Shown piece by piece: positions 26,579 to 35,367 of a stretch of 51,786 nucleotides of DNA. The stretch comes from CAYRWM01 sp964428055 (GTDB taxonomy: Bacteria; Bacillota; Clostridia; Christensenellales; Christensenellaceae), in NCBI GenBank assembly GCA_964428055.1, contig CAYRWM010000009.1:1-51786 (forward strand), given 5' to 3'. A program made the position numbers and the translations under genes. How positions within the stretch are numbered: the first letter of the stretch is position 1; every line of letters begins with the position of its first letter. Under the pieces are notes generated by a model. That model did no database searches and was not told the DNA's origin. It saw only the letters and a program-made list of their open reading frames with translations.

Positions 26579-27448
26579 CTATAGGTTTCTGTATTTCAGT
26601 TTATCTCTCTGCACCTGTTCTATCGGAAGGATCTCCACGTCTTTATATGAAAGAGATTTATGAACATCATCGATAGCGCACACGAGGTTTCTCATGCCTT
26701 CAGGCTCAAGAGAAGCAGCATGGTCAGTGCCCTTCCATGTGCGGTCAATTGTAAAATGCCGCTCAATAAACTCTGCGCCCAGGACATAGGCAGCAATATC
26801 AACTGATATGCCCAAATGATGCCCTGAAAAGCCGATACCCTTGACCCGGTCACCGTATTGTTCTTTCATCCTTGTAATCTCAAGAAGGCATATATCTTCG
26901 TAAGGAACGGGGTATCCCGAGGTGCAATTATACAGAATAAGATCACCCGCTCTTCCGGATTCTTCAAATAATCTTACGATTTGCTCTTCCTCATCCCTTG
27001 TTGTCATCCCGAATGAAAGGTGAACTTCTCCTTCATAGTTATCGCATAACCATTTAAGCATATCGAAATGAGTATTACAGGCTGACGGTATCTTAATAAA
27101 CAAAGGATGAAGCGATGCTATCTCCTTCGCGCTGGTCAGATCCCATACTGATGTTGAATAAATGATTCCGAGCTCTTCACACCACTCTTTTAATTGAGCG
27201 TGCTGATCCAGATTAAACTCAAGAAATTCTCTGTGAGCTCCGTAGGTTTCGCCATAAGAGTTCACAGGATTTGGATGCGGAGCATTATACTGCTCTTCAG
27301 TTAAAAGCTCTTTAGGACAACGTTTCTGAAATTTAATAGCATCAGCTTTACAAAAAACCGCAGCAGTCTTTATCAGGTCCTTTGCTATATCCATATTACC
27401 CATATGGTTGCACCCTGCTTCAGCTATTATACATGGTCTTTTATACAT
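26579..27448 (-). CDS. NeuB-family nonulosonate synthase without SAF domain
   Basis: 289 residues, a TIM-barrel enzyme that condenses phosphoenolpyruvate with an N-acyl-hexosamine (or its 6-phosphate) to a nine-carbon acid. Motifs: IAEAGCNHMGN, AIKFQKR, FIKIPSAC, LYNCTSGYP, GFSGHHLG, FIERHFTIDR, GTDHAASLEP. Typical NeuB proteins have about 340-360 residues and end in an SAF (antifreeze-like) domain. This one stops soon after the barrel (…QRDKLKYRNL), and the next gene does not supply SAF. AAGGATG precedes the ATG. It is the first gene of the operon, with a promoter just upstream. The exact sugar (sialic, legionaminic, or other) cannot be told from sequence. Confidence 0.9.
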   Translation of the reverse strand: MYKRPCIIAEAGCNHMGNMDIAKDLIKTAAVFCKADAIKFQKRCPKELLTEEQYNAPHPNPVNSYGETYGAHREFLEFNLDQHAQLKEWCEELGIIYSTSVWDLTSAKEIASLHPLFIKIPSACNTHFDMLKWLCDNYEGEVHLSFGMTTRDEEEQIVRLFEESGRAGDLILYNCTSGYPVPYEDICLLEITRMKEQYGDRVKGIGFSGHHLGISVDIAAYVLGAEFIERHFTIDRTWKGTDHAASLEPEGMRNLVCAIDDVHKSLSYKDVEILPIEQVQRDKLKYRNL

Positions 27449-27484
27449 CTAACCCATCCTTCATTTTAAAACAAATACTAAATA

Positions 27485-27515
27485 ATTATACCATAAAAAC
27501 TTGTTATAACTGTAA
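27485..27515 (-). promoter_or_regulatory. extended -10 promoter of the nonulosonate operon
   Basis: Minus strand: TTACAG, 19 bases, TATAAT, with a TGG directly before the -10 that forms an extended -10 (TGnTATAAT). It lies just after the thiI stop, so the operon need not depend on thiI transcription. Confidence 0.6.
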
Positions 27516-28685
27516 TTAAATGCATATCTCTCTGGTTATGCCCGCCATGGCCTTTTCCACAAGAGCATCGACATCGAGCTTCTTTTCAAAATCTACTATC
27601 TTTTCGAGTTTCGGATGGATCAAAGGGTGCTTGGGAACGAATACCGTGCAGCAGTCCTCGTACGGGAGGATCGATGTTTCATACGCCCCTATCGCTTCCG
27701 ATATCTTTATTATCTCTATCTTGTCCATGCATGCAAGAGGCCTTATAACAGGAAGAGTGACAACGCTCCCCGCCACATACATTGAGTCCAGTGTCTGTGA
27801 AGCCACCTGGGCTATGCTGTCGCCGGTGACTATGGCTCTTGCGTCATTCTCTCTGGCTATCCTCTCCGCTATTCTCATCATGAACCTTCTCATTATAGTT
27901 ATGAGAGCCTCATGCGGACACTTCTGATATATCTCCATCTGAATGTCTGTGAATGGAACCACGTTAAGCGTTATGGGACCGGCATACCTGCCGACTATGC
28001 CCGCGAGCTTTATTACCTTCTGTTTTGCAGCCTCGCTCGTATACGGCGGACTCTCGAAATACACGGCTTCGAGGCTGACGCCCCTCTTGGCCGTCATATA
28101 TCCGGCGACCGGACTGTCTATGCCTCCGGACAGCAAAAGGACCGCTCTCCCGCTACTCCCGACGGGCATTCCGCCCTGACCTGGTATTATACCGCAGTAG
28201 CAGTAGGCTTTGTCCCTGACTTCGCAGTAGACTCTCATATCGGGATCGTGCAGATCGACTTTAAGTCCTTCCATATTATCAAGGAGCACTCCGCCGAGGT
28301 GTGCCGCCAGCTGCATCGAGTTCATCGGAAAACGCTTATCTGACCTCTTGCACTCAACTTTGAAAGTGCAGTCCTTAAGACCTGTTTCTTCCCTGTGCTG
28401 TTTTGCTACGTTAAGAACCAGAGATTCTATGCTCTCCATATCCTTAGGCGCCTCATAGGCTATGCTCATGGAGTGTATGCCGAACACGCGCTTTAAGGAT
28501 TCAACGACATGGTTCACTTCGCTGTCATCGAATCCGGATACGTAATAGCGCCCCTCGCCCCTTGAAACTTCCGCGCCATCATATTCCTTTACGGCCGACT
28601 TTATGGCTTTTAAGAGCAGACGCTCGAAATACGGCCTGTTCTGCCCTTTTAGATGTATCTCGCCGTATCTTACAAGTATTATCAT
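27516..28685 (-). CDS. thiI: tRNA 4-thiouridine sulfurtransferase ThiI
   Basis: 389 residues. ThiI adenylates U8 of tRNA and moves sulfur to it; it can also serve thiazole synthesis. An N-terminal ferredoxin-like region and THUMP domain lead to the PP-loop LLLSGGIDSPVAGYM (near residue 185). No rhodanese domain follows; the length is that of Firmicutes ThiI. Late residues include YEDCCTVF and PKHPLIHPK. GAGGA lies about 10 bases before the ATG. The start is 4 bases after the stop of the cysteine desulfurase, matching the nifZ-thiI pair of Bacillus subtilis, where the desulfurase hands sulfur straight to ThiI. Confidence 0.96.
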   Translation of the reverse strand: MIILVRYGEIHLKGQNRPYFERLLLKAIKSAVKEYDGAEVSRGEGRYYVSGFDDSEVNHVVESLKRVFGIHSMSIAYEAPKDMESIESLVLNVAKQHREETGLKDCTFKVECKRSDKRFPMNSMQLAAHLGGVLLDNMEGLKVDLHDPDMRVYCEVRDKAYCYCGIIPGQGGMPVGSSGRAVLLLSGGIDSPVAGYMTAKRGVSLEAVYFESPPYTSEAAKQKVIKLAGIVGRYAGPITLNVVPFTDIQMEIYQKCPHEALITIMRRFMMRIAERIARENDARAIVTGDSIAQVASQTLDSMYVAGSVVTLPVIRPLACMDKIEIIKISEAIGAYETSILPYEDCCTVFVPKHPLIHPKLEKIVDFEKKLDVDALVEKAMAGITREICI

Positions 28686-28689
28686 CCCA

Positions 28690-29826
28690 TTATTTCCTCG
28701 TAAATGACCTGAGCATTTTCGAATGTTCAGCTATCCTTTTCGCCGCCTCCAAAACTTCTTCCTCAGTATTGAACGGTGAAAAGCTCACCCTTATTATCCC
28801 GTCGGCTTCCTCTCGGCTTAAACCTAAGCTCTTAGCCGTACGCGACACGCCCTTCTTTGAACTGCAGGCGCTGCCCTGCGATATGTATATGCCTTCTGTT
28901 TCAAGCGCATGCAGCAGCACTTCGCCCCTTACGTCCTTTATGCTTAAGGACACTATATGATCGGCCCCGTCCTCAGGGCTTATGAGCGTCGCTTCCGTGC
29001 TGTTCATTACTTCATTCAGGAAAGCTTTTTTAAGTTCATGCAGTCTGCCTGATATATCTTTTCTGTTTTTGTAAAAATAACCGGCAGCTACACCGAGCGC
29101 CTTTATTCCGAGCGTATTTTCTGTGCCCGACCTAAGGCCCCTCTCCTGTCCGCCGCCGTTTATAAGGGGCTTTAAGGGACTTCCTTTTCTGTAAAATATT
29201 ATACCCGTTCCTTTAAGTGCATGGATCTTATGAGCGCTCGCCGTATAATAATCTATATTTGATGTATCTTTCAGGAATACCCGACCATAGGCCTGAACTC
29301 CGTCCGAATGGAAAAGTATATTCTTATTTTTAGCTTTTACTGCAGCTGCTATCTTCTCAATATCGTTTACAGCACCCGTCTCGTTATTTACATGCATTAT
29401 GCTGACAAGAGCAGTATCCTCCTTTATAGCCGCAAGAACATCATCCGCATTAACGCGGCCATGGATGTCCGTCGGAACAACAGTAACATCAGCGCCCCTG
29501 TCTTTCACAGCCATCATCGCCTCATACACGGCCGGATGCTCCGCTGCGTCCGTAATAAAGTGCATAGAACTCTTTTTACGGGCTCCGCCCATAATGACGG
29601 TATTGGCGCTTTCAGTCCCGGAAGCGGTAAAAAGAACTTCAAAATCCTCTCCCGAAAAGAGTTTAAGTACTGATGCACGGACCTTATCCAGATTCCCGCT
29701 CTCTACAGTAGCAGGAGCGTACCTGGCCGACGGGTTATACCATCCATCCTCAAAATACTCTTCAGCATGGTTCAGTATATCCCTAAGAGGTTTTGTTGTA
29801 GCAGCATTATCAAGATATATACTCAA
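28690..29826 (-). CDS. cysteine desulfurase (NifS/NifZ-like)
   Basis: 378 residues, a PLP enzyme that takes sulfur from cysteine as a persulfide. Motifs: YLDNAATTKPL at the start, FTASGTESAN, DAAEHPAV, HSDGVQAYG, the PLP lysine in SAHKIHALKGTG, and the active cysteine in QGSACSSKKG. The start is TTG 29826, 6 bases after GAAGGGGA; no ATG fits the conserved N-terminus. It is the partner gene of thiI (4-base gap). In the 29827-30013 interval upstream I found no strong promoter. Confidence 0.95.
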   Translation of the reverse strand: MSIYLDNAATTKPLRDILNHAEEYFEDGWYNPSARYAPATVESGNLDKVRASVLKLFSGEDFEVLFTASGTESANTVIMGGARKKSSMHFITDAAEHPAVYEAMMAVKDRGADVTVVPTDIHGRVNADDVLAAIKEDTALVSIMHVNNETGAVNDIEKIAAAVKAKNKNILFHSDGVQAYGRVFLKDTSNIDYYTASAHKIHALKGTGIIFYRKGSPLKPLINGGGQERGLRSGTENTLGIKALGVAAGYFYKNRKDISGRLHELKKAFLNEVMNSTEATLISPEDGADHIVSLSIKDVRGEVLLHALETEGIYISQGSACSSKKGVSRTAKSLGLSREEADGIIRVSFSPFNTEEEVLEAAKRIAEHSKMLRSFTRK

Positions 29827-29953
29827 TTACTATCCCCTTCACTATCATCACAGAAGTAAAATCATATTGATAGTTTATCATGTTTTTGCCGTCTCTAAAA
29901 CAATAAAATAGCTCTTCCGGTCATTTGCGCTGATCAACATCACATGATCAAGT

Positions 29954-29990
29954 AAACTTAAAAGCACTCCTGAATACGCTTCAAGAGTGC
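29954..29990 (-). terminator. terminator of the MMPL operon
   Basis: Minus strand: GCACTC-T-TGAA, loop GCGTA, TTCA-G-GAGTGC, an 11-bp stem with one T·G pair, followed by TTTTAAGTTT. It is 24 bases past the stop at 30014. Confidence 0.85.
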
Positions 29991-30013
29991 CCTGCGAGTT
30001 TAGTCCGATTCTG

Positions 30014-32476
30014 TCAGCCAATACCTTCGGTCCTGTATATATACATAACGCTGCCCTGCATGCCGTCTTTTATACCTGAGTAATTGACGTGGCTGCGTGC
30101 TATCTCCTTAAGAGCATCAAACACATCTATCCTTGCAAGCAGCTTATCGAAAATAGCGTCATACAGTTTATCGATACCCTCGGTATTGAACTTTGATACT
30201 CCGTCAGCGAGCTGCTCCGTTCCGGATAAGAGTGTATCAGTACCCTGGGCAAGTTCATCCGCGCCTGACGAGAGTCTGGAAGTGCCGCCGGCAAGTTCAC
30301 CCGCTCCGCTGTTAAGATCCTTTGCGCCTTCATTTACCCGTTTAACGCCCCTGTTAAGTTCACCCGCTCCGCCGGCAAGCTGACCGGCACCGCTTAAAAG
30401 AACGCCTGCGCCTGCGTCTGCGTCTTTCATACCGCCTGCTAGATCCTTTGCACCTTCATATAGAGCGTTTACGCCGTCTCTTATACTGCCGGCCCCATGA
30501 TCGACCTGTGCAGCGCCGGAACTCAGATCACCAGTACTTGCAGCAAACTGCGTTATGCCGTCTTTAAGGCTGTCGGCTCCGCTGCTCAGATTCTCGGCGC
30601 CGTTTTTGGCTGTGTCCATATTATCTGCGATCGTCTTTGACCCGGCCTCGAGTTCCGAGAGCCCCGAATCAAGACCGCTCATACCTTTTTTAAGAGACTG
30701 CATCCCGGTTTCAAGTTCCGTTAGTTTAGGAGCGAACATATCCATTGCTGCATCCATATTATTCATTCCGTCTTTAAGTTTCCCCGATCCTTCAACAAGA
30801 GAATCAGCGCCGGATTTAAGTGCATCGATCCCGCCTTTTATTGTAGACGGATCGCTTCCTTTAAGGCTTGCAAGTACAGCCTGCTGGTATCCTATTGAAG
30901 CCTGCAACTTTGCTTTAGTCTCAGCATCCACGGTCGCATTAAGCGCTTCAGTAGCAGCTGAGATCGAAGCCTCAAGAGCCTGTGCGGCACTCTCGGCACC
31001 GTTTGAAAGAGAGCCAAGCCCATCGCTCATGGCTTTTGCCCCGTTATTTATGGACACCGCTCCATTTTTAGCATCCTTTATCTCGGGTGCAGACGCCTCT
31101 ATCAGCGCCTTTGTCGCACTTACACCGTCTGCCGCATCATCAAGTCCGTCTTTGATCTGATCGGAACCGCTTTTAGCTTCCCCGAGCTTTTCACTCAGTG
31201 TCCTGCTGCCGTCTGAAAGGCTGGACAGGCCTGAAAGCAGAGACTTCGAACCCTGTGACAGACTCTCGCTTCCGCTTTTGAGCTGCCCGGCCCCGTTATT
31301 AAGAGCTTTCGCACCATCTGATACCTGCGAAGTTCCGTCCTTGAGCTGCCCGGCTCCATCCCTGAGATCTCCCGTTCCGGTTTCGAGCCTTACGGCGCCG
31401 TCTTTCAGCTTAGATGTGCCTTCTTTAAGATCTTTTGTCCCACCGGCAAGATCTGCGGCTCCTGATGCCAAAGCATCCGAGCCGTCAGCAAGGTCGCCCG
31501 TTCCTTTGGCAAGGTCGCTGGTACCCTTGTATAACTTTCCGGTGCCGTCTTTAAGATCTTTTGCGCCGTCAGCCAGCTGACCCGCCCCGTCGGAAAGGGC
31601 CGATGATCCCTCAGATAGCTGCTCTGCTCCTGAAAGGATATCTTCTGACGCTGACAGGAGTTCATCAAGATCGCTCTTAAGATCGCCGGTCATGCCCTCT
31701 GTATCCAGACCATCTTCCAAAAACAGTTTATTTGTTACAATAGTCATTACTGTCAGAATCTCGCAGTCTTCCGTATCGGCCTCGATGGTATAGTTTTCCG
31801 GTATATCGATGTCCTCCTCATCAAGATCCATGTTCTTGCTGAGGCCGGGCATGCATGCTATGGCAACGATGTTCCGCTTGCCGTCATTTATTGCCGTACC
31901 GCCTTTCGAAACTTCCACATTTGAGAACTTGTCATCATCAAATATTACGGAAGATAGGACCATATACGGCGCGTAGAGTTCACGCACATCATCTCCGACA
32001 TTTACTTTTTCTCTGAGATTGTTCACATAGCTTATATCGATCTCAACGTGGCCGCTCTTACCCTTAAGATCTTCCGCCTTTATGTCTTTTCCGTCAAGCT
32101 TATATCCGATCGATACGTCAATGGGAAGCTCGGCATCGGCTGTGCCCTGGTAGTATATATCGCTGCCCGCCGCATTCCATTCGATGCCGTCCGAGCTAAT
32201 ATCAAAGGTTTCGTCACCTTTTACATTCTCTATATCTTGAAGGGTCGAATAATCGTTAACTTTATCCATTCCGTCTATACCGCTCAGGCGGTCCGAGACT
32301 ATTATCTGATCCGGTCTGCCGTATGCGTCTGATATGACATAAACCGTTTCATCTTTTGTGACGCCGCTCGATGCCGCATTCCCGCTTACAGAAAGTTCCT
32401 GAGAAGCGCAGCCGCAGAGACTTACTATCATCAGCGCAGGCATAACCGCGCAAATCAATCTTTTAAATGTGTTCAC
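30014..32476 (-). CDS. heptad-repeat lipoprotein partner of the MMPL transporter
   Basis: About 820 residues. The signal peptide ends in a lipobox (VSLCGC), so the protein is a membrane-tethered extracellular lipoprotein. Residues to about 260 form a folded domain. Then two long blocks of 7-residue repeats (pattern xxLxxGx, for example GAGQLADGAKDLKDG), in all some 50 units, run nearly to the end. They are typical of the X-X-X-Leu-X-X-Gly heptad family (TIGR03057) found in YhgE/Pip-type proteins, but the usual C-terminal membrane helices are missing. GTG 32476 is chosen: it follows AAGGGGG and opens the signal peptide, one base after the MMPL stop. It probably works with the pump as an extracellular coiled-coil element. 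Confidence 0.88.
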   Translation of the reverse strand: MNTFKRLICAVMPALMIVSLCGCASQELSVSGNAASSGVTKDETVYVISDAYGRPDQIIVSDRLSGIDGMDKVNDYSTLQDIENVKGDETFDISSDGIEWNAAGSDIYYQGTADAELPIDVSIGYKLDGKDIKAEDLKGKSGHVEIDISYVNNLREKVNVGDDVRELYAPYMVLSSVIFDDDKFSNVEVSKGGTAINDGKRNIVAIACMPGLSKNMDLDEEDIDIPENYTIEADTEDCEILTVMTIVTNKLFLEDGLDTEGMTGDLKSDLDELLSASEDILSGAEQLSEGSSALSDGAGQLADGAKDLKDGTGKLYKGTSDLAKGTGDLADGSDALASGAADLAGGTKDLKEGTSKLKDGAVRLETGTGDLRDGAGQLKDGTSQVSDGAKALNNGAGQLKSGSESLSQGSKSLLSGLSSLSDGSRTLSEKLGEAKSGSDQIKDGLDDAADGVSATKALIEASAPEIKDAKNGAVSINNGAKAMSDGLGSLSNGAESAAQALEASISAATEALNATVDAETKAKLQASIGYQQAVLASLKGSDPSTIKGGIDALKSGADSLVEGSGKLKDGMNNMDAAMDMFAPKLTELETGMQSLKKGMSGLDSGLSELEAGSKTIADNMDTAKNGAENLSSGADSLKDGITQFAASTGDLSSGAAQVDHGAGSIRDGVNALYEGAKDLAGGMKDADAGAGVLLSGAGQLAGGAGELNRGVKRVNEGAKDLNSGAGELAGGTSRLSSGADELAQGTDTLLSGTEQLADGVSKFNTEGIDKLYDAIFDKLLARIDVFDALKEIARSHVNYSGIKDGMQGSVMYIYRTEGIG

Positions 32477-32477
32477 T

Positions 32478-34568
32478 TTATCTTTCCCCCTTCGCTGATA
32501 AAGGACTGAATCCAATACTTGTCTTACATATAAATCTGTCGCATATGATGAACACGGCAGGAAGTACCAGAATAACGACGACCATGCTTATGATCGCGCC
32601 TCTTGCCATGAGCATGCAAAGAGCACTTATCATATCGATATTTGAGTAGATGGCAACGCTGAATGTTGCCGCAAAGAAGCCGAGCGCGCTCACGATTACA
32701 GAGCCTATCGACTTTGAAAGGGCAGTCATCGCAGCCTCTTTTTTAGGCAGACCCGAAACCCTTTCACGCTTGTATCTGTTCGTCATTAGTATCGCATAAT
32801 CCACCGTTGCACCGAGCTGTATCGTCCCTATGACTATGGATGCTATGAACGGCAGCACCTCTCCCGAGTAATATGAAAAGCCGAAGTTTACAGCGATGGC
32901 AGATTCTATGACCGCGACCAGCAGAACAGGGAGCGATATGGATCTGAATACTACGAGTATTATTATGAATATAGCCACGATGGACACCATGCTCACCATC
33001 TTGAAATCTTCGTCTGTTATGGTTATAAGGTCATACGTACACGGAGCCTCGCCTATGAGCATGCTTCCTTCATCATATCTGTCGATTATGGCGTTTATCT
33101 GGTCTATCTGACCGTTGACTTCGTCAGTCGCGACCTCATACTGTGAGCTTATCAGCATGAGCTCATGCTGATCGCTCATAAGTATCTCACGTACGGAATC
33201 GGGGATCATCTCTTCTGGCGTGGCGGGTCCCAGGATGCTCTCAAGACCTATGACCTTTTTTACGCCGTCAACATGCTCTATATCTTCTATCATCTCATAC
33301 TTATCCGATGTCTTCATGTCACTGTCAATGAGAAGCATATGCGTTGAACTCATGTCAAAATCATCGGAAAGTTTCTGCGTCGCGACTATGCTCTCGAGAT
33401 CCCTCGGAAGCGATTCATCCATCTTGTAATAAACATTAATATTGGCGTACCCGTAGATCATAGGAACGAGCACGACCGCAAATATTACGAGCACGGGAAC
33501 ATAATGCCTGGCTATAAAAGCCGGGAGCTTTTTGAACTTCGGTATAAGGGACCTGTGCATGGTCTTATTTATGGGTTTATCAAACAGAAGTATGAACGCA
33601 GGAAGTATCGTCACGCATGATATGACTCCGAAAGCAACACCTTTGGCCATAACAATCCCGAGATCGAGCCCGAGCGTAAAACTCATGAAACACAGAGCCA
33701 GAAAGCCTGCTATCGTTGTGACTGAACTGCCGGCGACAGATGAAAATGTATTTTTTATAGCGACAGCCATGGCCTTGTTTTTATCACCTGGATACAGCTG
33801 AAGCTGTTCCTGATAGCTGTGCCACATAAAGATGGAATAGTCCATCGTGACCCCGAGCTGAAGTACAGCGCTCAGAGCTTTTGTAATATATGATATCTCT
33901 CCGAAAAACACATTTGTGCCGAGGTTGTAAAGTATAGCCATGCCGATGCTCAAAAGAAAGAAGACTGGCATCAGGAATGAATCAAGGAAAAGCGCCATTA
34001 TAACGGCTGCAAATATGACCGCAAGACCTACATATACAGGCTCTTCGCTCTCGGCCAGGTTTTTTGTATCCAGCGTCACAGCCGTCATACCGGAAAGAAA
34101 GCATCTCTCATCCGATATGGCGCGTATGGCCTCGACAGCGTTCATCGTTTTTTCTTCGGACGAAGTACCTTCAAAGAATATCGCCATAAGAGTCGTATCT
34201 GTTTCACTATTGTTAAAAGCATCCAGATATTCATCCGGCAGGAGTTCCTTAGGAACGGAAATATCCATAAGATCGTCATACCACATGACGCTCTTAACGC
34301 TGTCAACTTTCTCTATCTCACTTTTAAGCTCGGTTATATCCCTGTCGTCCATACCCTTGACCATATACATGGCAAAAGCACCTGTGCCGAACTCATCTGT
34401 GAGCATATCCTGTCCTTTCATGGTCTCTATCTCATCAGGAAGATATACAAGGATATCATAGTTGACCTTCGTCGAGATAATACCTAAAAATGAAGGGATG
34501 AGCAGTATGACAGCTATCACCAATATCAATACCTTGTGTCTTGCGACCCACGAACCAAAACGCAGCAA
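32478..34568 (-). CDS. RND/MMPL-family transporter
   Basis: 696 residues, the size of a Gram-positive MMPL protein, with two halves each made of one membrane helix, an extracellular domain and a five-helix bundle. Seen: the N-terminal helix VLILVIAVILLIPSFLG, repeated sterol-sensing-like bundles with GVTMDYSIFMWHSY and GATVDYAILMTNRY (the paired Asp-Tyr sites that carry protons in this family), and SVTTIAGFLALCFM. The start is TTG 34568, with AGGAG 8 bases upstream; the nearby ATG is out of frame. It is a proton-driven exporter of lipids or drugs; the substrate is unknown. It is followed at once by the lipoprotein and is controlled by the divergent TetR gene. Confidence 0.93.
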   Translation of the reverse strand: MLRFGSWVARHKVLILVIAVILLIPSFLGIISTKVNYDILVYLPDEIETMKGQDMLTDEFGTGAFAMYMVKGMDDRDITELKSEIEKVDSVKSVMWYDDLMDISVPKELLPDEYLDAFNNSETDTTLMAIFFEGTSSEEKTMNAVEAIRAISDERCFLSGMTAVTLDTKNLAESEEPVYVGLAVIFAAVIMALFLDSFLMPVFFLLSIGMAILYNLGTNVFFGEISYITKALSAVLQLGVTMDYSIFMWHSYQEQLQLYPGDKNKAMAVAIKNTFSSVAGSSVTTIAGFLALCFMSFTLGLDLGIVMAKGVAFGVISCVTILPAFILLFDKPINKTMHRSLIPKFKKLPAFIARHYVPVLVIFAVVLVPMIYGYANINVYYKMDESLPRDLESIVATQKLSDDFDMSSTHMLLIDSDMKTSDKYEMIEDIEHVDGVKKVIGLESILGPATPEEMIPDSVREILMSDQHELMLISSQYEVATDEVNGQIDQINAIIDRYDEGSMLIGEAPCTYDLITITDEDFKMVSMVSIVAIFIIILVVFRSISLPVLLVAVIESAIAVNFGFSYYSGEVLPFIASIVIGTIQLGATVDYAILMTNRYKRERVSGLPKKEAAMTALSKSIGSVIVSALGFFAATFSVAIYSNIDMISALCMLMARGAIISMVVVILVLPAVFIICDRFICKTSIGFSPLSAKGER

Positions 34569-34588
34569 ACCATTTTCTCCTAAAAATA

Positions 34589-34618
34589 TTGACTAACAGT
34601 CAGTTTCTACAGTATGAT
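34589..34618 (+). promoter_or_regulatory. promoter of the tetR gene
   Basis: Plus strand: TTGACT, 18 bases, TATGAT. The -35 overlaps the operator at 34590-34602. Confidence 0.75.
34590..34602. promoter_or_regulatory. TetR operator O1
   Basis: A perfect palindrome TGACT-AAC-AGTCA. It covers the -35 of tetR and lies downstream of the transporter promoter. Confidence 0.75.
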
Positions 34619-34647
34619 AATATAGCATATAAATGACTGATAGTCAA
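34619..34647 (-). promoter_or_regulatory. promoter of the MMPL operon
   Basis: Minus strand: TTGACT, 17 bases, TATATT. The -35 overlaps the second operator. Its -10 abuts the -10 of the tetR promoter, so the two compete. Confidence 0.8.
34634..34646. promoter_or_regulatory. TetR operator O2
   Basis: A perfect palindrome TGACT-GAT-AGTCA, the same half-sites as O1, with centres 44 bp apart. It covers the -35 of the transporter promoter. Confidence 0.75.
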
Positions 34648-34705
34648 TATTTAACGTATGTAATATTCCGTATTATTTTTGTATAATGGGAAAGAGGGTA
34701 TGGTC

Positions 34706-35314
34706 ATGAGTAAAGTTCTGGAAAACAAAAAACTAAAAAAAGACGCGATCATGAAGAGCGCCTACGATCTCTTCGTTGCAAAAGGCGTCAACAAAACTTC
34801 CGTTGATGACATAACAAAGTGCGCAGGTATCGCCAAAGGCACTTTCTACCTCTACTTCGCGGATAAATATGAAGTGCGCGACTGCCTTATCACGGCTTAC
34901 GCGAAAAAAGTATTTGATCTTGCTATAAAGGAAGCGGATCCCGGCAGATTTGAGACCCTTCCTGACAAGATAATGCATATAATGGACTATATAGCCGACT
35001 ACCTTTATATGCATAAGGATATAACGAGATTTATAGCGAAGAATCTTTCATGGGCTCTGTTCAAAAAGACACTTCTTGACAGTCCTGGTGAAAGATCGGA
35101 AAAAAATGAATTTAATGAACTTTACAATGATATAATCTCTTCATCTAAAGAAAAAGTTCGAGACCCTCAGATACTGCTCTTCCTCATCGTCGAACTTATC
35201 GGGAGCACATGCACCAGCGTTATCCTTGATGAAGAACCTGCTCCGTTTGAAGTATATAAGCCCTATCTCAATGCCGCTATCGAATCGATAATAAAAAGCC
35301 AGATCGTAATATAA
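34706..35314 (+). CDS. TetR/AcrR-family repressor of the MMPL operon
   Basis: About 202 residues, the only plus-strand gene. The N-terminal helix-turn-helix is clear (AYDLFVAKGVNKTSVDDI, AGIAKGTFYLYFADKYEV); the C-terminal half is the variable ligand-binding and dimer domain. The frame opens at TTG 34679. ATG 34706 (MSKVLENKK) follows AGAGGG at good distance and is preferred over ATG 34700, which is too close. It is divergent from the MMPL transporter, with two matching palindromes over both promoters, so it most likely represses itself and the pump until a ligand binds. Confidence 0.93.
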   Translation: MSKVLENKKLKKDAIMKSAYDLFVAKGVNKTSVDDITKCAGIAKGTFYLYFADKYEVRDCLITAYAKKVFDLAIKEADPGRFETLPDKIMHIMDYIADYLYMHKDITRFIAKNLSWALFKKTLLDSPGERSEKNEFNELYNDIISSSKEKVRDPQILLFLIVELIGSTCTSVILDEEPAPFEVYKPYLNAAIESIIKSQIVI

Positions 35315-35345
35315 AAAAACAGGTCCACTTCAATTAGTGGACCTG
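35313..35345 (-). terminator. terminator of htrA
   Basis: A 10-bp perfect stem (CAGGTCCACT / AGTGGACCTG) with a 6-base loop is followed by seven Ts on the minus strand. It lies between convergent genes, but the T-run serves only the minus strand. Confidence 0.88.
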
Positions 35346-35367
35346 CTCTGCATATACATTAAGATCA

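Noticed and set aside
30555..31580. plus-strand open frames with regular repeats
   Set aside because: The periodicity only mirrors the heptad repeats of the lipoprotein on the minus strand.
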